Assembly: GCA_002781365.1 (NCBI GenBank)
Contig: PETN01000057.1
Coordinates: forward strand, 1 to 38,991
Reading direction: 5' to 3'
Source: Sulfurimonas sp. CG01_land_8_20_14_3_00_36_23
GTDB taxonomy: Bacteria; Campylobacterota; Campylobacteria; Campylobacterales; Sulfurimonadaceae
Length of the DNA stretch: 38,991 nt
Shown: positions 33,048 through 38,991 of the stretch, in pieces
Layout of the letters: each line of letters starts with the position of its first letter
How positions within the stretch are numbered: position 1 is the stretch's first letter
Notes under the pieces: model-generated
Seen by the model: only the letters and a program-made list of their open reading frames with translations
Database searches by the model: none
What the model was told of the DNA's origin: nothing
Position numbers and translations under genes: made by a program

Positions 33048-33758
33048 ATGAACAAAAAACAAAGTTTTTTAGAGTTGCCATTTGAGTTTGATACAGCTAG
33101 ATTAATAGACGATTTAGCTGTAGTTTCATCTGATGATTGGGTTGATCACCAAAACAGAAGTGCTTATGATGGCTCATGGCATGTTACCTCTCTTACTTCA
33201 ACAAATGGCACTACGAAACAGATTGTGGCATTTGAAAATCAAACCTATTACGATACCCCACTCCTTAAAAAAACCACATACATCAAAAGTGTTCTAGATA
33301 CATTTCAGACAAAAATAGAGGCTGTTCGATTTATGAAATTAGGTGCAAATTCTACTATTAAAGAACATACTGACAGAGGCTCGTGTTTTGATGAAGGATA
33401 TGCTCGCATACATATCCCAATAACTACAAACAGTGATGTTGAGTTTATACTAAATGGCATAAAAACAAAAATGGATATAGGCAAATGTTACTACATAGAT
33501 GCAGATGCTCCACATAGTGTAGTTAACTCTGGAAATAGCGAAAGAGTTCATCTTTTAATCGACTGTCACATAAATAAGTGGATGAAAGATATATTTAAAA
33601 AAGCCGGATTTATTGAAAAAACATATAAGTATGATGACAAAAGTATCAATGATGCAAATGTAGATGAAATCATCTCCTCATTAAAAGCACTCAATACTGA
33701 AATATCATTAAATATGGCACAAAAACTTGAAGAAAAAAAGGATTATTATGTCTCTTGA
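33048..33758 (+). CDS. aspartyl/asparaginyl beta-hydroxylase family dioxygenase
   Basis: 236 residues, Fe(II)/2-oxoglutarate oxygenase of the Asp/Asn-hydroxylase family (also LpxO-like and Asp/Arg-hydroxylase-like members). The iron-binding triad is visible as HTD in IKEHTDRGSCFDEGYARIHI, then His in DADAPHSVVNSG, with the oxoglutarate Arg in SERVHLLID. No membrane segment, so hydroxylation of a soluble amino acid or peptide is more likely than lipid A. ATG 33048 is chosen over 33015; AAGGAG lies at 33031-33036. Its end overlaps the next gene by 11 bases. Confidence 0.85.
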   Translation: MNKKQSFLELPFEFDTARLIDDLAVVSSDDWVDHQNRSAYDGSWHVTSLTSTNGTTKQIVAFENQTYYDTPLLKKTTYIKSVLDTFQTKIEAVRFMKLGANSTIKEHTDRGSCFDEGYARIHIPITTNSDVEFILNGIKTKMDIGKCYYIDADAPHSVVNSGNSERVHLLIDCHINKWMKDIFKKAGFIEKTYKYDDKSINDANVDEIISSLKALNTEISLNMAQKLEEKKDYYVS

Positions 33759-34686
33759 TCAAATAATTTTTACAGAATGTAATGCAATGGTTAAATATGC
33801 ATTGGGCAAAGGTTTAAAAATACCGAATGAAATAGTTGAAAATATTCAAAAATGTGAACATGGTATCGTAGCAACTGTTGATTCTACCGAGCAAAAAGAC
33901 CCAAATATATCTGAGTGTATAGTTTTGTTAAATCAAGTACATTCTCAGCTTAGTAAAATCGTAGCACCTGCTAAACCAAAAACATTAGCGTTATTTGAAA
34001 AAGAAGAAAAAGATACTTTTGTAAAATTTTTAGGACCTGTTCCTTTGGTTCGTCGTATGATGCTGATTGCAATATTCTCATTAATTGCATTGGTTGGATT
34101 AAGTAGTTCTACTTACGTCAATGGAGATCCTAGCTCATTCGGATTAACCACTAACTCTGGCACATCCTTATTGGTCAATCAACTCTTTTTAATGAGTGCT
34201 GCATCTATTGGGACATCCTTTGCAGCTCTTTTTCAAGTAAATGACTATATTAAAAATGCAACATATGATTCAATGTACGAATCAACATATTGGGTACGTT
34301 TTGTTTTGGGATTATTAGCCGGAACTATGTTGGCTACACTGATTCCGATAGAAAGCCTTGGAGATGCAAATAGTACAACTAATGGTTTTGGTAGACCACT
34401 GTTATCTCTTGTAGGTGGATTTTCTGCATCGGTAGTATTTCGTGTACTGACAAGATTGACTACAGCTATTGAGTCGGTTTTTCAAGGTGATGTTAAAGAG
34501 GTCCTCGCATCTCAAGAAATCACAAACAATATGAAGCTTGAACAGCAAAATATTCAAAATAAACTACAGCTTCTCAATCAGCTAAAGACCCTTCAAAGCA
34601 GTATGAACGCAGGCAGTGATTCAAAAGCTCTCATCGATGAGCTAAATCAGATACAAAACAGCTTATTAGATAACGATGGAAAATAA
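33748..34686 (+). CDS. membrane protein of unknown function with C-terminal coiled coil
   Basis: 312 residues. A soluble N-terminal part (about 1-100) is followed by hydrophobic segments at MMLIAIFSLIALVGL, LFLMSAASIGTSFAALFQV, FVLGLLAGTMLATLI and LLSLVGGFSASVVFRVL. A glutamine-rich coiled coil (NKLQLLNQLKTLQ) closes the protein. No family recognised. AAAGGATTATT precedes ATG 33748, inside the hydroxylase gene. Its place inside the operon suggests anchoring, sensing or export for the modification enzymes; this is only inferred. Confidence 0.7.
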   Translation: MSLDQIIFTECNAMVKYALGKGLKIPNEIVENIQKCEHGIVATVDSTEQKDPNISECIVLLNQVHSQLSKIVAPAKPKTLALFEKEEKDTFVKFLGPVPLVRRMMLIAIFSLIALVGLSSSTYVNGDPSSFGLTTNSGTSLLVNQLFLMSAASIGTSFAALFQVNDYIKNATYDSMYESTYWVRFVLGLLAGTMLATLIPIESLGDANSTTNGFGRPLLSLVGGFSASVVFRVLTRLTTAIESVFQGDVKEVLASQEITNNMKLEQQNIQNKLQLLNQLKTLQSSMNAGSDSKALIDELNQIQNSLLDNDGK

Positions 34687-35617
34687 TCGAATGTCTATAT
34701 TTAGCTTAAGCCAACAACAAAAAGATGAATACTTTACCAAAGGCTACACATCAATAAAGAATGGAGTATCGCCAGAACTCTTAAAACGTCTTCAAAATAT
34801 GGCTGATAACTTTGAAAAAAACATTATGAATGCTTATAAAAATAATAAAGAGACTCTTGGAGCATGTATAGCAGAATCTAAAAATACTCAACATCTTATC
34901 CGTTATAATGATATTCATGGAGTGGATTGGGATACTACGCTTGATCTGTTAGCATCTCCAGCAATGATGGCAATTTTTAGAGATATTTGTGGAAAAAATG
35001 CTGTCCCATTACAAGTAGATCTACTTTATAAACAGCCTCTATCTGACTCCATTGTACTTTGGCATCAAGATGCACCACATAGTAGAGCATACCCTTATAT
35101 AAATGTTGGGATATATCTTGATGATTCAAATAGAGAAGATGGATGTTTACGTTATGTTCCAAATACACAGCATGAAAAACAAGATATAGAAAAATTGTCA
35201 CAAAAGTTTGGCTGGGATATTCCAAACTCTGTAGAATTCCCTGCGAAAGCAGGTGATATTAATCTCCATGACATGATGATTTTACATGGCTCAAAACCTA
35301 AAAAACACTCAAATGTAAGACGGACTATTTATGTTGAAATTCGCCCATATGATGGGATTATTGGTGATGATTCTCAATCTTCTGAGTGGGCAGAGTTACG
35401 TCGTAGATTTATGGGACTTGTTCTAAGACGAGCTAATCCATCAGATTGGCCACAAGAGTGGATGTCTGAGTATCCAACTGATCTTAAAAGTGACAATGAG
35501 GAGATAAAAACTATTTTACAAATGTGGGAGCCGCCAGTTGGAGCAAATTATGCGGTATTTCCAGTAATTCATGAAAACTATCCAGTACCTGCAGATATGA
35601 GGATTTCCAGTGAGTAA
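34676..35617 (+). CDS. PhyH-family Fe(II)/2-oxoglutarate dioxygenase, first copy
   Basis: 313 residues (or 308 from ATG 34691; both starts have weak ribosome sites). The phytanoyl-CoA dioxygenase fold is shown by the HxD of VLWHQDAPHS, GDINLHDMMILHGSKPKKHS with the distal His, and Arg in RRTIYVEIRP. Family members hydroxylate small molecules, e.g. ectoine or lipids. It overlaps the genes on both sides, so it is part of one operon. The substrate is unknown. Confidence 0.85.
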   Translation: MENNRMSIFSLSQQQKDEYFTKGYTSIKNGVSPELLKRLQNMADNFEKNIMNAYKNNKETLGACIAESKNTQHLIRYNDIHGVDWDTTLDLLASPAMMAIFRDICGKNAVPLQVDLLYKQPLSDSIVLWHQDAPHSRAYPYINVGIYLDDSNREDGCLRYVPNTQHEKQDIEKLSQKFGWDIPNSVEFPAKAGDINLHDMMILHGSKPKKHSNVRRTIYVEIRPYDGIIGDDSQSSEWAELRRRFMGLVLRRANPSDWPQEWMSEYPTDLKSDNEEIKTILQMWEPPVGANYAVFPVIHENYPVPADMRISSE

Positions 35618-36611
35618 TGAACTTTTTCAGAGTGACTACAAAGGCAAACTTGGCATCGCACATCTTCCAAGAGTTTACTCAAAAATAAAACAAGACCTTC
35701 ATGGGAAAAGAAAAAAGATTGATAAAAATGAGTGGACGCAAGATTTGATAGTGTTAGATACTCTCAACTTAGGTACTTATGAGCCTTTAGAATTTATATG
35801 TAGCACGAATGCTTCTTTAGAAGAGTTTGAAAATTGGATATTAGAAAAAAATGGTGGCATGATTGAAAAGAGTGTTATTGACAAAATTAACCGAGCTATT
35901 TTATCTGATGTAAGTGAAGATTTTACTCCAATAAAAACAGTTTTAACAGAGCATGATTTAGAGTTTTTTGATGCATATGGCTATGTGATTGTTAAAAATG
36001 CCATTAGCAAAGAAGATTGTCAAAATACTATTAGTGCTATAGAGGAGTTTATAGGCTTGGATTTGAGTATTCCAGCTAATTGGTATAAGATAAATAGTGG
36101 ATTCTGGATAAAGATGTACCATCATGTTGCGCTTAAACAAAACAGAGAAAGTGAAAAAATAAAAATTGCATATCAACAACTTCTACACTCTAGTAACCTT
36201 TTTAACTCTCATGATAGAGTAAGCATAAATCCTCCTGAAACAGACTCTTTTAAGTATAGAGGTTCAAAGCTACATTGGGACGTAAGCTTGGATACTCCTA
36301 TGCATTTTGGTTTACAAGGCTTGTTATATCTAACAGATGTAAAAGAGAATGGCGGTGCTTTTTCTTGTGTACCTGGGTTTCATAAAAAAATAGACCTTTG
36401 GTTAGAACAATTTGAAGATAAATCACAAGCTCGTGATTTTGATCTGCATAGCTTAGGTGTTAAACACATTAGTGCCAATGCAGGTGATTTTATTATTTGG
36501 GATGACAGATTACCTCACGGTGCAACACCAAATAGAGATACTACCCCAAGAATCGTGCAATATATAAATTTCTATTCACCTAATAAAAACTACAGTGATA
36601 ACTGGAAATAA
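35610..36611 (+). CDS. PhyH-family Fe(II)/2-oxoglutarate dioxygenase, second copy
   Basis: 333 residues, GTG start at 35610 with GAGGA upstream, overlapping the first PhyH gene by 8 bases. After about 105 N-terminal residues with no match, the PhyH domain begins (FFDAYGYVIVKNAISKEDCQ). Iron ligands are HxD in SKLHWDVSLD and His in WDDRLPHGATPN, with Arg in PRIVQYINF. It is clearly different in sequence from the first copy, so the two should act at different steps or sites. Confidence 0.85.
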   Translation: MSNELFQSDYKGKLGIAHLPRVYSKIKQDLHGKRKKIDKNEWTQDLIVLDTLNLGTYEPLEFICSTNASLEEFENWILEKNGGMIEKSVIDKINRAILSDVSEDFTPIKTVLTEHDLEFFDAYGYVIVKNAISKEDCQNTISAIEEFIGLDLSIPANWYKINSGFWIKMYHHVALKQNRESEKIKIAYQQLLHSSNLFNSHDRVSINPPETDSFKYRGSKLHWDVSLDTPMHFGLQGLLYLTDVKENGGAFSCVPGFHKKIDLWLEQFEDKSQARDFDLHSLGVKHISANAGDFIIWDDRLPHGATPNRDTTPRIVQYINFYSPNKNYSDNWK

Positions 36612-36615
36612 AAAA

Positions 36616-38817
36616 ATGGAACATAAACCTATTTATATTCTTGGAACAAACCTATCTCATGATGGTAGCAGTTGTCTTTTAAAAGATGGTGAAATTGTTG
36701 CTGCTATAGAAAAAGAGCGAATTACAAGAGTAAAACATGATGGGGGAAATGATTTTTCAACTGTTAAGTATTGTCTTGAAAAGGAAGGAATAACTATAGA
36801 AGATATCTCTTTAATAGTTCAAAATGCAAATTTCGAAAAAGATGAAATAGAGATAGATAGATATAAAGGAGATAGGTTTTTTAAAAAAGATATCAAAGTT
36901 CCCATTGTAACTATCTCACACCATTTAGCCCATGCTTATAGTGCTCTAGGTAGTTCCAATTTTGAAAGTTGCAATGTCGTAGTTATCGATGGCTGTGGAA
37001 GTCCTTTTGCACAATGTGATGATGTTGAATGTGAAACTTTACCAACCAAAGAGCATATCTTGCATACGCCAGAAAACTTTTGGTGTGAAAAAATGAGTAT
37101 CTATAAATATGATAGTAACAATGGATTAAAACCACAAATAAAAGAGTTTTCTGAGTTTAGTCACACAAGAAGAGAAGAGAACTTTTCTATGCCGACAACC
37201 ATACACTCAATTGGCGGTGTTTATCAACTTGTGAGCAACTACTGTTTTGGAAATATGGATGATGTAGGAAAACTCATGGGCTTAGCTCCCTATGGTAGGG
37301 TAAACCAATTTAATGAAAAGATATTTGAACTTAAAGAAGGAAGAGTTTTTAACGATTTTAGTTGGCAGAGATTTTTAGATAAGCCTTTTAGCTCTTATGA
37401 TAATTTTAAAAATGATTTTCAGCACTATGCAGATATAGCATATTGTGTACAAGATGAGACCGAAAAAGCATTGGTCTATACTTTTAAATATCTTGAAAAA
37501 AAGTTTCCAAATGAGAACTGGGCATATGCTGGCGGTGTAGGACTAAATGCTGTGGCAAATGCAAAGATTCTATCAAAAACAGATATCAAAAATCTATATA
37601 TTCAGCCAGCTGCAGGAGATAATGGTATAGCTTTAGGATGTGCTTTTTATGGATGGAGAAAGATTTTAAAACAGCCCTTTAAGAAACATGATGGAAGTAG
37701 TAATTTTGGTAAAAAATATATAAAGCAAGATATTTATGAAGATGTTCGATTACAGATAGTTCAAGTACAAAACTATATTGAAAAAACGGCAGAACTTCTA
37801 TCTCAAGGAAAAATTATCGCTTGGTTTGACAATGGAAGCGAATTTGGACCAAGAGCTTTAGGATATAGAAGCATCTTAGCAGATCCTACAAAAAAAGGTG
37901 TAAAAGATTTTATCAATAAAGAGATAAAAAAAAGAGAAGATTTTAGACCCTTCGCACCTGCTATTATCAAAGAGGAAGTTAGCAAATACTTTAAAAATGA
38001 TATGGAGAGTCCCTATATGATTTTAGTCAATCCTATGAGAGAAGAGTATCAAGAGCTTTTGTCAAATGTAGTTCATAAAGATGGAACATCAAGAGTACAA
38101 ACTGTTGAGAGTCATACAAACCCCAATTTTTACTCTCTTTTAAAAAGTTTTGGAGAAAAAAACTCAATGCCTATATTACTAAATACCTCTTTCAATAAAA
38201 AAGGGATGCCTATTGTAGAAACTCTAAAAGAAGCAGTTGCATTTTTCAAAGAGGTTCCCATTGATTATCTTGTCTTGGATGGAGCTATTTTTTCCAAAAT
38301 AGGGATGAAAATGAATGATTTAAACTTTAACGACAAGGTAACACAAAAAATAGTTGATTTTATTTTACAAATAGGTCTGCCTGTTTTTAAAGAGACAATC
38401 AAAGAAGAGACTTTTTTACCTGGAGTTCTTGTTAGAAATGGTGGACTGGCTATAGATGAAGAGAGATTGCTTTATCCGGGGGACTTACTTCATGAAGCAG
38501 GACATTTAGCAACTTTAACACCACAAAAAAGAGTAGAAGTTTATAACGATGTAAGTAAAAATGCTGGGGATGAGTTAGTAACACTAGCATGGTCTTATGC
38601 TGCTGCTAAATACCTTAATCTTGAGCTCAATATTTTATTTCATGACAACGGTTATAAAGGTGATTCTTCATGGTTAGTTGAACACTATAGAAACGGTGGG
38701 GAAATGGGTTTACCTCTTTTGGAATGGATGGGGTTGTCTTATGGTTATAAGCGAGCAGAAAAAGAAAAAGTTCAATCATTTCCTGCAATGCAAAAATGGT
38801 TAAGAGATGTAATATGA
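36616..38817 (+). CDS. NodU-type O-carbamoyltransferase with extra C-terminal HExxH domain
   Basis: 733 residues from ATG 36616, 4 bases after the second PhyH gene. The N-terminal Kae1-like half has ILGTNLSHDGSSCLLKDGEI, the metal site SHHLAHAYSAL, KLMGLAPYGR and AGGVGLNAVANAKI. The carbamoyltransferase C-terminal half has FGPRALGYRSILADPTKKG, RPFAPAI and LLNTSFNKKGMPI. Such enzymes move carbamoyl from carbamoyl phosphate to a hydroxyl. The family normally ends near residue 565. Here about 170 further residues carry VRNGGLAIDEERLLYPGDLL, HEAGH (His626-His630) and FHDNGYKGDSSWL, a domain also known to me as a stand-alone unknown protein. The fusion is unusual. Confidence 0.85.
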   Translation: MEHKPIYILGTNLSHDGSSCLLKDGEIVAAIEKERITRVKHDGGNDFSTVKYCLEKEGITIEDISLIVQNANFEKDEIEIDRYKGDRFFKKDIKVPIVTISHHLAHAYSALGSSNFESCNVVVIDGCGSPFAQCDDVECETLPTKEHILHTPENFWCEKMSIYKYDSNNGLKPQIKEFSEFSHTRREENFSMPTTIHSIGGVYQLVSNYCFGNMDDVGKLMGLAPYGRVNQFNEKIFELKEGRVFNDFSWQRFLDKPFSSYDNFKNDFQHYADIAYCVQDETEKALVYTFKYLEKKFPNENWAYAGGVGLNAVANAKILSKTDIKNLYIQPAAGDNGIALGCAFYGWRKILKQPFKKHDGSSNFGKKYIKQDIYEDVRLQIVQVQNYIEKTAELLSQGKIIAWFDNGSEFGPRALGYRSILADPTKKGVKDFINKEIKKREDFRPFAPAIIKEEVSKYFKNDMESPYMILVNPMREEYQELLSNVVHKDGTSRVQTVESHTNPNFYSLLKSFGEKNSMPILLNTSFNKKGMPIVETLKEAVAFFKEVPIDYLVLDGAIFSKIGMKMNDLNFNDKVTQKIVDFILQIGLPVFKETIKEETFLPGVLVRNGGLAIDEERLLYPGDLLHEAGHLATLTPQKRVEVYNDVSKNAGDELVTLAWSYAAAKYLNLELNILFHDNGYKGDSSWLVEHYRNGGEMGLPLLEWMGLSYGYKRAEKEKVQSFPAMQKWLRDVI

Positions 38818-38991
38818 AAGTATCACTTGAGGAAAAAATAAAAAATGTAAGTGTTAAACCTCAAATAGATGCACATCAAAGCTTTTTATTATCATTATAT
38901 GGATCAACGAGAGAGGATGAACTTACTATGAGTTCATTAAATGAATTAGAAAAAAGAGCCTTTATAAAACAGCAATTTAGATTAAAAGAGG
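38814..38991 (+). CDS. GNAT-family N-acetyltransferase, 5' part
   Basis: Starts at ATG 38814 inside the stop of the carbamoyltransferase gene (ATGA) and runs off the window. The visible 59 residues include HQSFLLSLYGSTREDEL and RAFIKQQFRLKE, the typical N-terminus of a GNAT group with FLxxLYxSTRxxEL and QF near residue 55. Acetyl transfer to an amino group is expected. The acetyl-CoA motif lies outside the window, so the call rests on the N-terminus only. Confidence 0.6.
   Translation, partial: MKVSLEEKIKNVSVKPQIDAHQSFLLSLYGSTREDELTMSSLNELEKRAFIKQQFRLKE

Noticed and set aside
1-38991. CRISPR arrays, tRNA and rRNA genes
   Set aside because: No regularly spaced repeat units, no cloverleaf-like gene with a CCA-type end and no rRNA-like stretch were seen on either strand; a covariance-model scan would be needed to be certain.

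Overview
The window is AT-rich bacterial chromosome and looks like a member of the Campylobacterota, close to Sulfurimonas or Sulfuricurvum. The evidence is a merged S10-spc ribosomal operon that runs rpsJ to infA with secY and map inside it, a zinc-type S14, ribosome sites of the AAAGGATTAAAAATG kind, and the general character of the proteins. No rRNA, tRNA or CRISPR array was seen. This placement is an inference from protein character; no search was run.

Layout. (1) 1-4.5 kb: a broken LpxR-like gene, a Kef-type cation/proton antiporter, and a coupled pair made of a Tat-exported small subunit and a GMC flavoprotein dehydrogenase. (2) 4.5-10.7 kb: an EF-hand protein, then a CusCBA-type copper/silver efflux operon headed by a YtkA-like periplasmic protein; CusA keeps the methionine triad. 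(3) 11.0-21.8 kb: the ribosomal operon with a recognisable promoter at the front and a terminator after infA. (4) 21.8-27.6 kb, minus strand: a rhodanese-like protein without catalytic cysteine, chorismate mutase, a hypothetical protein, an Mla-like lipid transport operon (MlaE, an ATPase remnant without a P-loop, MlaD, lipoprotein, a 40-residue membrane protein), and a CvfB-like RNA-binding protein. (5) 27.8-33.0 kb: accessory DNA with a Cys-rich small protein, a TetR regulator, a haem-oxygenase-like diiron oxidase fused to an NTF2-like domain, a divergent GlxA/AraC regulator, phage and IS3 debris, and an unknown lipoprotein pair. (6) 33.0 kb to the right edge: a tightly overlapping operon with an Asp/Arg-type beta-hydroxylase, an unknown membrane protein, two different PhyH-type dioxygenases, a NodU-type carbamoyltransferase with an extra HExxH domain, and the start of a GNAT acetyltransferase. 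This reads as a modification pathway of unknown substrate and is the best candidate for an undescribed system.

The strongest DNA-level signal is a 12-base word, TGGCATGTGGAA or its complement. It occurs ten times exactly, where about 0.005 copies are expected by chance. It lies in several reading frames inside genes and as perfect inverted pairs between genes. It is absent from the ribosomal operon and from the 28-39 kb accessory region. It behaves like a DNA uptake sequence or another genome-wide recognition word.
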